In this document: one piece after another, positions 51,071 to 61,782 of the stretch
Layout of the letters: every line of letters begins with the position of its first letter
Numbering within the stretch: the stretch's first letter is position 1
DNA from: Ceratopteris richardii
Lineage: Eukaryota > Streptophyta > Polypodiopsida > Polypodiales > Pteridaceae
NCBI GenBank assembly: GCA_020310875.1
Contig: CM035413.1
Span: forward strand, 168,634,496-168,698,495
Direction: 5' to 3'
DNA: 64,000 nt
The notes under the pieces: generated by a model
Seen by the model: only the letters and a program-made list of their open reading frames with translations
What the model was told of the DNA's origin: nothing
Databases searched by the model: none
Position numbers and translations under genes: made by a program

Positions 51071-53755
51071 ATGAACCTGAGATCAAGAAGAAACCTAGGG
51101 AGAGATCATCTGAGTGTTAGATCATCAGAGGCTAGTGTCAACCATACCGCTAGGTCTTGGGCCCAATAGTTGAGTGATTACCCCTACGCTCTAGACTCAA
51201 AAACCAGTGACTCTAAGATGTCTTACAGCATGGAGAGACCCATAGGTAGCTCAGGAGTGGCATATCTAGAAAAACTAGAAGGTCCCTACAAGACTCAACT
51301 GGAATATATCTAGCCCAACCGATTAGGTGCTTGTATCTATGAGGATGGTCTGAGAAGATCTGTCACCCAAATTAAAAACCCGGATCAGCCCATGGGACTA
51401 GAACACCCTGTAGTCAAGTTTGAAAATGGTTCCTACATAGATAAAGAAGGAACAATGTATGTGGTCACCAGCCAATGAGAAAGGACAGATGAATTTGGCA
51501 ACATAATCTTTGAGACCGAAAGACATAGAGCAAGGGAACTTAGGAAAGGAGCCAAAAACCCCTCGAGGCAAGTCAGTTCTGACTAGAATAATCACTCCAA
51601 AGTGGGTTCCCCAAGACAATAGGAGCATAAATTTTCTCTTGAATTGAGAGACGGATGAGGCCTTTTGGAGGTATATGCCTGAGCAACCTAAGGAAGTAGG
51701 CCCACTTACCATCTATGAATTTAAAGACCTGGATAGCCCAGGCAAAGTGACCTATCTACATAATGCGTCAGAGAGGATCTTTGTGGTCTGAGAGCGTGGA
51801 AGACATGACTACACTTGGAAGGGTGAATTTGTTTTTCCCCAACCATGATCCACTGTCTCTTATGGTCACCAAGGAGCTGGAACCTCCTAGGCTCATGGAA
51901 CTGAAAAAGAGAGGAGTAGAGATTGACCCGAGGTGAACTTTGCTAACCCACTTGAAAGAGAAAGAACGAGAACAGAGATGCGTAGGATGGAAAAAGAGAG
52001 ACATAGGGACCCAAGGAATCCAAGAAATGTCAATGAATTCCCTCTGTCAAGGCCTAGAGAACACACCATGACCTTGAGGCCCACACAATTGGTTAAGTCC
52101 ATGAAGAATTGCTTCGATGGCACAGGAGACCCGTATGACCATGTAGCAGAGTTTAGGCAAGTTTTGAGAGCTGAACAAGTTGAAGACTTGTTCACTCAAT
52201 ACAATGCTTTTGGCCTAACTCTCAAGAACACTGCATTGACTTGTTTTCAACTGCTTCACCAAGGTCAGTTCAGAAATATAGATCAATTTCTTGAAGCATT
52301 CATCACTGAGTTTTCTAAGAGTGGTATTAGGCATAACACATCCTCCTTGATATACAACTTTAAGCAAACACCTCAAGATACATTGAGGCTCGCAAGAAGA
52401 AGGTTTAGGCAATACCTAGAGAGATGCCCTATTCCAGAGTTACCCACTCTAGCCAAACAAGTGGCCTTATTTCTAGATGGATTGTTAAGTACCAAATTGA
52501 GATGCTATGTGTACTTTGAGGACCCTAGATCCATAGGTGAGTGTGTATGCATGTGCATAGACATTGAGGATAATCTAGGGGAGGAACTAGAACTTTCAAA
52601 GATCTATAAAGATTCAGATAGTTATATTAGCCTCACTTCCACACAATCCACATCAATTGAGGATCTGGTAGAGAAGGTAGTTAAAAAATTAGGAGTATCT
52701 AACAAGTAGATTCCTAGATTTGCCCCAGGGAAATGATGTTATACCTGTGGAGGAGACCATCTGTCCAATGTGTGCCCTATCACGACTCAACCACAAGTGA
52801 ACCCTAACAACCAATACTGCACCCTAGAAGGAGATATACCAACCGCACTACACAATATTGTCCTTATAATAAACAAGCTGTTAGACAAAATTATCCTCAA
52901 ATGTATCCACAACAAGGAAAATACCAGAATCAGTACCCACAACAACAATATGGTAGGCCCCAACAATCCTATCAACCACCCTATCAAGGGCAACAAAGAC
53001 CTCAACCAATTCTAGCGCAACAACCCCCTCCTCATGCCAATGTGATTCCAGTGAAGTATGCGGTAGCGGAAGAAAATTCAAATAAAGCATTCGTGCCAGT
53101 AACACCATTGCTTTCAGAAAGTGACCCGAGTGATCATAGTTTTGACTCTACTCATGTTGATAGCCCACAGGCTTACTACATGCAGTCCGCTGATCATAAT
53201 GAGTCATACTGTTATGAAGAACCAAGTGAACCTAGTTTGGAGCCAGAGTATGCAAATGTCATGTATGCAAACCCCAACTCTAGACCTCAACCTAGGTAGA
53301 TAAGACCCCCATTTCCTAGAGGACAATGCTACCAATGTCAAGGAGATCACCTCATTTGTGAATGCCCTATGCCTGCACCCACACAACCCCAATCTATGTC
53401 AATCCAAGGCTTTTGTCCAGATTATGGGAGGGATCACTTGTTATGAGAGTGTTCTAAGAACCCTACCAATATGCCAAAAATTGCTCCTATCAACATCATT
53501 GGGCTAGTGGTAGACTCCATGGGAAGTGTGACTTCCAGGACCCTAGTCACGAGAGCCCAGACACTTAAGCAAAACCAAAAACTTAGGCCAAGAAAGGAGT
53601 TTTGAGGTTGGTGAGACCGAGAGTCAGAATAAGAAGAGGAAAAGAGCTTGGAGGGAAAATCATGAATGTATGAAAAGGCAATGGGCAAAGAAGATAAGTG
53701 AACTCAAGGAAAGCCTAAGAGAAACCAAGGCCAAAATAATAGAAATCAATTATTG
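51071..53755 (+). pseudogene. Gypsy-G2 gag with three zinc knuckles
   Basis: ATG at 51071 (M-N-L-R-S-R-R-N-L-G). The N-terminal region to 51830 matches G1 but is full of stops. The capsid domain (51933-52709, open for 258 codons) reads C-F-D-G-T-G-D-P-Y-D-H, Q-V-E-D-L-F-T-Q, S-L-I-Y-N-F-K-Q-T-P and R-C-P-I-P-E-L. Zinc knuckles follow: C-Y-T-C-G-G-D-H-L-S-N-V-C (52739), C-Y-Q-C-Q-G-D-H-L-I-C-E-C (53325) and a broken third, C-P-D-Y-G-R-D-H (53414). All have three residues between the second Cys and His. A Pro/Gln-rich stretch lies between the first two. A basic tail leads into G3. Confidence 0.85.
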
Positions 53756-54571
53756 AGGGTGAATATCAGACTTCTTTGGAATATGTGAGCACCAATCAAC
53801 ATGATTTACCCATCTACCTAGATGGGCTAAACAGATCAGTGGCTAGGCTGAAGAAAGCTTCAGATGCTTACATAGTACCTAGGCCAGCTGTTAAGTATGG
53901 AGGAGGATTCTACATGGATAAAAGAGAGATTCTATACGTAGTTACACAACATCTGGAGAACGTCAACGAGCAAAGAGAAGAAGGCAATACCCACAACCCT
54001 AATGGAGAGGGACATGAAGAACAGGTGTCTACCCCTAGAGGAAAGTCCATTGTAATTAGGGTTTGGAGAGGAGACCTAATTCCCCAAGATGATTTCCTGA
54101 TGGATGTTTATTTAGTCAATGGATTGGAACATCTACTTAGAGCACACTCTTCATTGTGGGAAGAAGCCCCCAACCCAGCCACCATCTATGAATTGCAAGA
54201 TCCTGAAAACCCCACTCATATTATGTACTTGGATAAGAATCAAAGAAGGTATTGGTCCTTAACGGAATTAGAAAGAGCAGGGTTGAAATATCAGAACATC
54301 CCACGGTTCCCACCTAGGGATCAAGCCACAACTTCACAAAATCCCCAAGGAACCTATGAGGATAAGTCTTATCAACATTCAGGACAGGCACAACAACCGA
54401 AGATTCCAGTTAGACCCCATGTGCAGTTCGCTACACCTAGCAATAATCCTAACTATCGACCACCTACACATGTAGAACCGAGGAATAGAATTCCTATCCA
54501 TGGGAGACCACCTATAGGAAGAGGACCAGGTATACCAATAGGACGACCAATCTTCCTTATAATGCCAAGAC
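53756..54571 (+). pseudogene. Gypsy-G3 gag, N-terminal part
   Basis: The open frame 53776-54600 begins inside the family's N-terminal Gag region: L-E-Y-V-S-T-N-Q-H, Y-L-D-G-L-N-R-S-V-A-R-L, Y-M-D-K-R-E-I-L-Y-V-V, M-Y-L-D-K-N-Q-R-R. A Pro/Arg-rich end (R-G-P-G-I-P-I-G) is cut at 54571 by Chromo-C2 and resumes at 56838. The first 40 or so Gag residues are missing at the junction with G2. No stops in the 270 codons that remain. Confidence 0.8.
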
Positions 54572-55264
54572 TATCATGGACACAAAGAAAACCATCTTGA
54601 ACCTAATATTCTATGTCAATTTCTATATCTCATGATTGGTTAAGATTTTGGAGAAACTATAGCTTCCATTGCGTCCAGAACGTGCCAAAACCCCAAGATC
54701 GACTGTCTATTTGCTGAATTTTGACACCTGGAGGTCCTGATTCAAATCATGATGACATCATCAAGTCGCAACCGCCCTTGGGAACCGCCCTTGAAAACCT
54801 ATATAAAGGGGGGTTGGCCACATTCTTAATCAGTCTTGCCAATGCCAGTCTTGGGAGCTCAAGGGATCCTGATCACCAAGTAAGTAGTTTCAAGTTCCAG
54901 TTCAATTTCTAGTCTTGTTTTTAGCTATAGTCTTGTCTAGTCTTGTATTGTGGACATCCTTTCTTGTCCTATTGTAATCTCATAGTACGAGATCCTTTCT
55001 AGTTATTTCTTGTATCCAGTTCATATCCCTGAGGAGAATTCTTGTAATCGAGATATCTTGTTTCCTACCTACGATCCCGGGTTGTGGGATCTCCTGTACC
55101 ATCTCTAGTCGAGTTTTCCATACCTATGGGTCCCGGATTGTGGGACGTCTTGTATCAGCAACATTTGTATCATTTTCCCTTCGTGGGTGTTCTTGTAATC
55201 AGAAGTGTATTTCCAAAATCTTGTCTACTGTAGTTAGAGAGCACAATCTAGTGCTCCCTTGACA
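54572..55264 (+). repeat. Chromo-C2 5' LTR (693 bp)
   Basis: tatcatggacac to gctcccttgaca. TATA box at 54802-54807. The first G is A, as in C1. Confidence 0.92.
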
Positions 55265-55299
55265 TTTTGGCAAGACTATCTTTATCAAGACCAAGCACC

Positions 55300-55803
55300 A
55301 TGGATTCCTTATGCCATGTGATTCAATCTACCATAAAGCACTTGATCAAACATGTCCAAGAGATGAAAAGATTGCTACGACAAGATGATCGATCAGTTTC
55401 AAGTTATGCCTCGAATATTAAGATGTTGTTTCGTGGAACTACATATCAAGAAGACTACATGGTTAATCAATTTTGAAGTGGCCTCAATCCTGAAGTCAAG
55501 TATCTCTTGCAATCCAGGCCTCAAGCAAACACCTTGGAGGATGTTATCAATCAAGCAATTCGATGTGAGAATCAGTTGTTAAAAGAAATCCAAGTCCAAG
55601 AGTCAGAAGTCTTGAACAAAGAAGACACTACTCCTCAAGAATCTGAATCAAGAATCTTTGAAGGCCACGAAGTCATTCTGAATGATATGAAGCATACAAA
55701 TTATGAAGATAACAAGAAGATAAAGGACAAGGAGGAGTTCATGTTCAATCAAGGAGGTGTGCTTACTCAAGGCACTCCATCAAAGATCTTGGAAACGCTA
55801 TAA
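55300..55803 (+). pseudogene. Chromo-C2 gag fragment
   Basis: M-D-S-L-C-H-V-I-Q at 55300 matches C1 gag; L-F-R-G-T-T-Y and E-D-Y-M-V-N-Q-F follow, then a TGA at 55474 where C1 has CAA. Beyond it, T-L-E-D-V-I-N-Q-A-I continues in the same frame to a TAA at 55801. The tail after residue 110 is acidic (E-S-E-S-R-I-F-E) and longer than in C1. No zinc knuckle. Confidence 0.75.
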
Positions 55804-56126
55804 CACACCACTAAAAGCTCAAAAGACCTATCTTGTCATGAAGCTAAGGAAGCTCAAGGGAGACCGAGTCCTTCACCACCTTTCAAGATTAAGGATCATG
55901 AAGAATTCAAGGTTGATCGTGTCTTAGATTCAAGAATCTCTTGAGGAGGATTGGAATGCTTTAGTCATTGGAAAGCATATGACATCAGTGATCGTACTTG
56001 TGAATTTACAGAAAATCTTCAGGGAGCAAAAGTCAAGGTTCGAGAATTCCATAAGAAGAATCCAATGAAACCAAGCTAGTGAACATGGCCGCTCCTCGTG
56101 GAACTCGTCGCTTGAGGGGGAGGTGA
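55804..56126 (+). pseudogene. Chromo-C2 chromodomain remnant and polypurine tract
   Basis: V-L-D-S-R-I-S, then a stop, and with changes H-W-K-A-Y-D-I-S-D-R-T and K-K-N-P-M-K-P match C1 5085-5265. The sequence ggaactcgtcgcttgagg runs into the polypurine tract just before the 3' LTR. Confidence 0.68.
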
Positions 56127-56832
56127 TGTCATGGACACAAAGAAAACCATCTTGAACCTAATATTCTATGTCAATTTCTGTATCTCATGATTGGTTCAGA
56201 TTTTGGAGAAACTATAGCTTCCATTGCGTCCGGAACGTGCCAAAACCCCAAGATCGACTATCTATTTGCTGAATTTTGACACCCGGAGGTCCTGATTCAA
56301 ATCTATGACATCATGATGACATCATCAAGTCGCAATCGCCCTTGGGAACCGCCCTTGAAAACCTATATAAAGAGGGGTTGGCCACATTCATAATCAGTCT
56401 TGCCAATGCCAGTCTTGGGAGCTCAAGGGATCCTGATCACCAAGTAAGTAGTTTCAAGTTCCAGTTCAAGTTCTAGTCTTGTTTTTAGATCTATTCTTGT
56501 CTAGTCTTGTATTGTGGACATCCTTTCTTGTCCTATTGTAATCTCGTAGTACGAGATCCTTTCAAGTTATTTCTTGTATCCAGTTCATATCCCTGAGGAG
56601 AATTCTTGTAATCGAGATATCTTGTTTCCTACCTACGATCCCGGGTTGTGGGATCTCCTGTATCATCTCTAGTCGAGTTTTCCATACCTATCGGTCCCAG
56701 GTTGTGGGACGTCTTGTATCAACAACATATTCTTGTATCATTTTCCCTTCGTGGGTGTTCTTGTAATCAGAAGTGTATTTCCAAAATCTTGTCTATTGTA
56801 GTCAGAGAGCACAATCTAGTGCTCCCATGACA
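56127..56832 (+). repeat. Chromo-C2 3' LTR (706 bp)
   Basis: tgtcatggacac to gctcccatgaca. Differs from the 5' LTR by scattered bases and one extra atgacatc-type unit near 56305. Confidence 0.92.
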
Positions 56833-56837
56833 GAGAC

Positions 56838-58069
56838 CACCTGAACCACGAAGAAGATTGAGACCCATTCAGGTAGCCAAGTGTATGAGAAGTCACTATG
56901 ATGGCTCTAGTGAGCCATACAACCACATAGCTGAATTCAAACAAGTGATCATAGCCAAACAGGTGGAAGACTTTTTGATTCAGTATGAATCCTTTGGCAT
57001 AACCCTTACAGACACGGCTTTAGCTTGGTTCCAACCCTTAGACCCTAATAATTTCCAAAACATGGAACAAGTCTACCAAGAATTGATTGAAGAGTTTACT
57101 AAGTCTGGAATAAAAAACAACTTGTCCTCATTAATTCATAGTTTTAAACAAGCTCCTACGGAATTGGCAAGATTGGTAGCAAGAAGATTTAAGCGATATG
57201 TGGATAGATGCCCTGTTGAAGAGAGACCCACTCAAAACAAAATGGTTTCATTGTTTTTGGAAGGATTAGTGAATGGATCCTTGAAATCATTAGTATATGT
57301 GAAGAGAGTCCAAAATTTGCAAGAGTGTATCGACCTAGAGGGCAATCTAGTGGAAGACTTAAAAATACTTCAAGGTAGTGTGAAAAGTGAGGATACCGCC
57401 AGCAACACGTCAAATCCCAAGAACAATGTAGAGGAAATAGCCGACTTAGTGGGTAAGAAGCTGAATGTTCAAGGACAAAGGAACTACCAAAACAATCCTA
57501 TGAGAGTACCCATGCTTAGAAGATGTGTGCACTGTGGAGGTGACCATCTTTCTCACATGTGCAATAGAGGAGTAGTTCCACCACCTGCTTATGTTTACAA
57601 TAGCCCACCCGCCCCGGGCCCTATGCATTATTGTAACATAGAACAAAGGTACACAAATCACAGCACAGAGAACTGTCCTTACAATCGGCAATCCAGATCG
57701 GTACAACCACCCATTAGACCTTATGGATATCCCCAGAGAGATCAAGGAGGAGAAGCCTTTAGGTATCCCACATATCAGCAACAAGCACCAGCACTGCGAC
57801 CTTATGCTTACCAAGGGTACACTCAACCACAACCCGTGTTAGGGCAACAACCACCACACCCTCAGAATGTTGTCCCAGTGAAGATGGCTCAACATGAAGA
57901 GAACCCAGAAAGAGCGATAGTCCCAGCCACTCCATTGGCTAGAATTGAGGCTTATGGCCCATCTTATGACCCTAGTAAAGGAAATTATTCCACATATGTG
58001 ATGGGGGAAGTATCTCAACCCCTAAGCAACGATGAAGCGCGAATGACCTCCACAGGTATCCTTCTTTGA
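56838..58069 (+). CDS. Gypsy-G3 gag, capsid and zinc knuckle part
   Basis: An open frame of about 403 codons from 56858. The gypsy Gag capsid domain: H-Y-D-G-S-S-E-P-Y-N-H, L-A-W-F-Q-P, S-L-I-H-S-F-K-Q-A-P, R-C-P-V-E-E-R-P. Zinc knuckle C-V-H-C-G-G-D-H-L-S-H-M-C at 57527, spaced CX2CX3HX4C, then a Pro/Gln/Tyr-rich region and V-V-P-V-K-M, like G2. The ATG at 56858 is only the first after the Chromo-C2 insertion; the protein originally continued from 54571. It stops at 58069, near unrelated DNA. Confidence 0.87.
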
Positions 58070-58908
58070 CCTCTGCACACCAAAAATGCTCTTACTCAGA
58101 GCTTATGTAGAGAACTCTAGTGAGCTTTTGTAGACCTGTAGTAGACACCAAGGGCTTTCCAACAAAACAAATTTCACTTGAAATGGATGCTTACACAAAG
58201 AGAAACAATGTCTACAACATGAGCTAGTTGAATGCTCACAACTGCTAGTCAAGCAGAGACCTCACTTCACTCCAGCAAACTTTTCTCAGAGATTATATAG
58301 AGAATGAATCTCAAACTTGAATCAACTTTAGAGCACTCTAATAGCTACCCAATGGCACCAAAATCATAGAAAATGGATACATAGAGAAGGAGAACCAGCC
58401 CTTACAACAGAGAGCAAAATATTTCCAACAGAGCCTACACAAAGAGAGAGATATCAATCACACAATTTCACTAAAATGAATGTTGCTCCCAGCTTACTCA
58501 GAGAATGCTCCAGAGAATTGGTAAGCATAGAATAGACTCTTATAGCTATCCAATGAGACAAGAATTACATCAAATGGATACCATATGAGGGAGAACCAAT
58601 GCTAACAACTCAGGGGTAGAGAGTTGCAACACTGCCTGCGCACACACATAGATATGCCTACTAAAAGAAAACAGACAAGCAAGCAAGGGGGTTGCTTAAG
58701 CAAGGGGCTTGCTTATCACAACTCCAGCACTTAGTGCTCACTTTACATGAGCTAAAACTCCAAGAAGATGGCCCAAAAGAAGTCGGGATACATGCTCCTT
58801 TTATAGTGAGAAGTGTGCCCCTAAAATCTAGGAACTACCTTTCCAAATCAGCCTCCTAACTTGGAGGAATTAGTTGAGATGACTTGGGGAGTGGTTGAGT
58901 GACTTTTC
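58070..58908. other. Insertion of unknown type in Gypsy-G3, with internal repeats
   Basis: Replaces the part of gag holding zinc knuckles 2 and 3 in G2. A phrase like ctacccaatggcacc...aaatggatac recurs near 58165, 58345 and 58535, about 180-190 bases apart. A minus-strand TATA-like box (CACTATAAAAGGAGC, plus 58794-58808) hints at a reversed solo LTR, but clear TG/CA ends are not found. Confidence 0.45.
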
Positions 58909-59436
58909 TTGATGGAATCTCGTGGCTTTTGGCTTCCTTTGATAAGAGAGACTTCAAAAAAATACAGGGAAAATGATCACGCTGACAAAGAATTGAACAT
59001 ACCCACACTACAAGTAATTGCAGATTCTGAAGAGTGTGGGAAGAGTATTAAAAGTAAACGGACCCAAAGATGGAAGAATCGTAGAGAAAGGATGAAAGAA
59101 AAGAAACTACAACAAAAGATCGAGAACAAGAATAATGAACAAGGCAAAGAAGAAAAACAAGAACTTGAAGGAAACAATAGGGTAGAAAAGTGCAAAGAAC
59201 AAGAAGTGGGATCAATTCTGGCTGACCCTATGCGAGAAGAGTTAGCCATGTGGATTCAGGCATATCAGGCACAACTGAAAGCAGGACCAACCATTGAACA
59301 ACATGAAAGGGAATATCCAAGAGGTGACTTGGAGAAGGAAAGATTGGAGATATGTAAGAAATTAATTGAAGTGGCTCAACAGACCCCTAGAAAGCCTGTT
59401 CAGCTACTACCCAACTCAAGAATTCCCGAAAACTAA
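58909..59436 (+). CDS. Gypsy-G3 charged region after gag, 175 aa open
   Basis: Lys/Glu/Arg/Gln-rich, probably coiled-coil over residues 45-100 (R-R-E-R-M-K-E-K-K, K-E-E-K-Q-E-L-E). It lies between gag and protease in frame with neither for certain. G2 has a similar basic stretch at 53590-53750. It is likely the tail of Gag or a Gag-Pol linker rather than a host gene. The ATG at 58909 is in or next to the preceding insertion, so the start is not original. Confidence 0.5.
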   Translation: MMESRGFWLPLIRETSKKYRENDHADKELNIPTLQVIADSEECGKSIKSKRTQRWKNRRERMKEKKLQQKIENKNNEQGKEEKQELEGNNRVEKCKEQEVGSILADPMREELAMWIQAYQAQLKAGPTIEQHEREYPRGDLEKERLEICKKLIEVAQQTPRKPVQLLPNSRIPEN

Positions 59437-59852
59437 TTTCAAGAGTATGTCACACCTAATGACCCCAAGAAAGGGAAGGGAGACGAGACCTGTGGTAAAA
59501 ATTACTGTGAGAATAAAGGAGGAGGATCCATTATCCCTAAAGTAGAGGGGGAATGGCCTAAAGACTTGTGGGCAAGAGTCCACGAAGATAGATGGAAGAG
59601 AATGGAAGGAATTAAACCCCCTTTGAGGAGTTAGAAGCAGAAGGTGAGTTTGAAGTATCAATGCATGGATTAAACTCAAAAGGAGTACTGGATCTATGAA
59701 GATAGCAAAAATGATGAAGCTAATGTGAAATTTTTACCGAACTACATGGGTGAATACGACCATAATTCTGAATTACATTATATTCCTTCAGTGAGGAGAA
59801 AGGAGCAGAACCCATCGATTCAAATCTCAGACATCATACAACACTGAAAAAA
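59437..59852 (+). other. Gypsy-G3 Gag-Pol spacer, broken frames
   Basis: Short frames only; N-Y-M-G-E-Y-D-H-N-S-E-L-H-Y near 59740 looks like former coding sequence. No known motif. Confidence 0.4.
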
Positions 59853-60201
59853 GTGAAAATACCTTGTACTCTGACATTGGAAGAACTCTTGAAGGTAAAA
59901 CCTCAATTGAAGGAGAAGCTTACTAGTCAATTGGAGACAAAGTCAAACAAAAATGAGACGCCATATGAAGTAGCCACAATTAAAATCCCAGTCGATAAGG
60001 TTGGAGATTTCAGTGAGGGAGATGAAGGGAACACGTGCCTCCCTATCACCTATAGGGGTTATACCACTAAAGCCATATTAGATTCGGGAAGGGGAGTAGG
60101 AATCGCTACCAAAGAAATTTGGGAAAAATGGGGAAAACCAGCCTTACACCAACCAGGATGAAGATTCAAATGGCAGACGGACACACTGAACGACCCCTCG
60201 G
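59853..60201 (+). pseudogene. Gypsy-G3 protease
   Basis: L-T-L-E-E-L-L-K-V-K-P, then L-P-I-T-Y-R-G-Y-T-T-K-A and the active site I-L-D-S-G-R-G-V-G-I, then W-E-K-W-G-K-P. Catalytic Asp-Ser-Gly intact. Lost bases near 60147 and 60199 shift the frame; the C-terminus continues in the next entry. Confidence 0.83.
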
Positions 60202-61782
60202 ATGATTAGAAAAGTAATATTTACCACTTGCGGAATTGAATTTGAGCACACCTTAGCAATCTGTCAATTTGAAAAGGCTAGTAATTATGAGATGATACTT
60301 GGAAGGCCTTTCATGAGACAACTTAAGGTAGTGCAAGACTGGGGAAAGGACGCTGTATATTTACAGCATGAGGGAACCACAACCAGAATAAATATCCATA
60401 CATACACATATCAAGATGTTCCCCCCTTGCAATGGAATTTGATACATAAGGATGACGACAATCGATCGATTCACAGTATAGGTTCGAGTGACCAAACATG
60501 GATGAACGAAGACACTCATCTATGGATATGCCAGGCAACTAAAAGGGAAGAAGAAAGGAAGAGAGGATGGCAGCAAAGGCAGGGAGTAACTAGATCGGTA
60601 GAAGATCCGGCTTACATGCCCCAAATATTCTTAGATGAAGAATTCGAACCTCATGGTTGGATGGAGATTTTAGCTACTCTTGATGTATGTGTAAACGAAG
60701 AAGTAATAACCATGAATGAATGCATTGATGAGGAAGGATATGATGTAAGTTTATACGTGGTTGTTCTCCAAGAAGCCGAAGAAGGTGAAGTAATTGAAAA
60801 AGAATGGAAGGAGGATTATGAGAGCATCAAAATGGAACATGACCAAATTGGGGCAGAAAGCAAAAATCAAAGAGTAAGTGTCATAACTAACGGTTTGAAA
60901 CAAGGAATGGCACAAGGAGAAGAACTTGAACCAGATAAAGAAAACAAAGAGGGAAAAAACAAGCCTCAAGATCAATTTGAAGTACTTGCACACTTCAAGA
61001 AATATGAGGTAGAAGAGAGGAAGATTGCTATCCAAATGCCAAAACGGGAAGCACAACTAGGAATAGCATATGAAAATAAAGAACAGACCAAGAAAATAAT
61101 AGTAGCTTTGGAGGAAGGAGAAGAGAGATGCACTTTCATAGGACAGGATGTCTTATTGGAGGAAGAACAAGAATTAATACCACTCATAAGAGAATATAGG
61201 AACATCTTTGCATGGACATATAAGGATTTAAAAGGGGTAGATCCCTCTATCTGTGCTCATAGAATCCCTATGACAGTAGAAGCCAAACCTTCCAAACAAA
61301 GACCATACACTTATAATGATGTTTACTCAACAAAAATTAAGGAAGAGATAGATAAGTTGTTGGATGCGGGGTTCATTTATGAGATCGAACACACGAAATG
61401 GGTATCACCCTTAGTGGTCATGCCGAAAAAGAATGGCAAGTTAAGGGTATGCATTGATTTGAAAAAACTAAATGCCGCCACCATACGAGATAGTTACCCA
61501 CTACCTATCACTAATCACCTTTTGGAAAGGGTTGCAGGAAAGGAAATCTATAGTTTTTTGGACGGCTTTTTAGGGTATAATCAGGTAGCAATTGCTCTTG
61601 AAGACCAACATAAGACAACGTTTGCAACCGAATGGGGAGTGTATGCATTTAGGGTTATGCCTTTTGTTCTAACTAATGCCCCAGATACTTTCCAAAGGTT
61701 GATGTGCCATGTGTTCAAGGAATTCTTAAGGAAGAGCATGGAGGTATATGTGGACGACTTATGCACCTACTCAGCTATATGA
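60202..61782 (+). CDS. Gypsy-G3 protease end, spacer domain and reverse transcriptase, 526 aa open
   Basis: Opens with the protease end (Y-E-M-I-L-G-R-P-F, residue 30). The spacer block (residues 70-180) has D-V-P-P-L-Q-W-N, T-H-L-W-I-C-Q and E-F-E-P-H-G-W-M-E-I-L-A-T, shared with G0, then an acidic stretch. RT from about residue 330: A-W-T-Y-K-D-L-K-G-V, A-G-F-I-Y-E-I-E, K-L-R-V-C-I-D-L-K-K-L-N, F-L-D-G-F-L-G-Y-N-Q, T-N-A-P-D-T-F-Q-R-L and the catalytic Y-V-D-D-L near residue 518. It ends at a TGA (61780) soon after the active site. The ATG lies within former protease codons. Confidence 0.88.
   Translation: MIRKVIFTTCGIEFEHTLAICQFEKASNYEMILGRPFMRQLKVVQDWGKDAVYLQHEGTTTRINIHTYTYQDVPPLQWNLIHKDDDNRSIHSIGSSDQTWMNEDTHLWICQATKREEERKRGWQQRQGVTRSVEDPAYMPQIFLDEEFEPHGWMEILATLDVCVNEEVITMNECIDEEGYDVSLYVVVLQEAEEGEVIEKEWKEDYESIKMEHDQIGAESKNQRVSVITNGLKQGMAQGEELEPDKENKEGKNKPQDQFEVLAHFKKYEVEERKIAIQMPKREAQLGIAYENKEQTKKIIVALEEGEERCTFIGQDVLLEEEQELIPLIREYRNIFAWTYKDLKGVDPSICAHRIPMTVEAKPSKQRPYTYNDVYSTKIKEEIDKLLDAGFIYEIEHTKWVSPLVVMPKKNGKLRVCIDLKKLNAATIRDSYPLPITNHLLERVAGKEIYSFLDGFLGYNQVAIALEDQHKTTFATEWGVYAFRVMPFVLTNAPDTFQRLMCHVFKEFLRKSMEVYVDDLCTYSAI

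Larger units (their letters stand above)
54572..56832 (+). mobile_element. Chromo-C2, complete non-autonomous element
   Basis: 2,261 bp with two LTRs (693 and 706 bp), an internal gag fragment and a chromodomain remnant, and a polypurine tract (gcttgagggggagg, 56110-56123). Flanks are aagac (54567-54571) and gagac (56833-56837), a 5-base target duplication with one change. It carries nothing for RT, protease or an integrase core. Same plan as Chromo-C1. Confidence 0.88.

Noticed and set aside
58909-59436. Host coiled-coil gene
   Set aside because: It lies between gag and protease of Gypsy-G3 and resembles the basic stretch after G2 gag, so it is best explained as part of the element.
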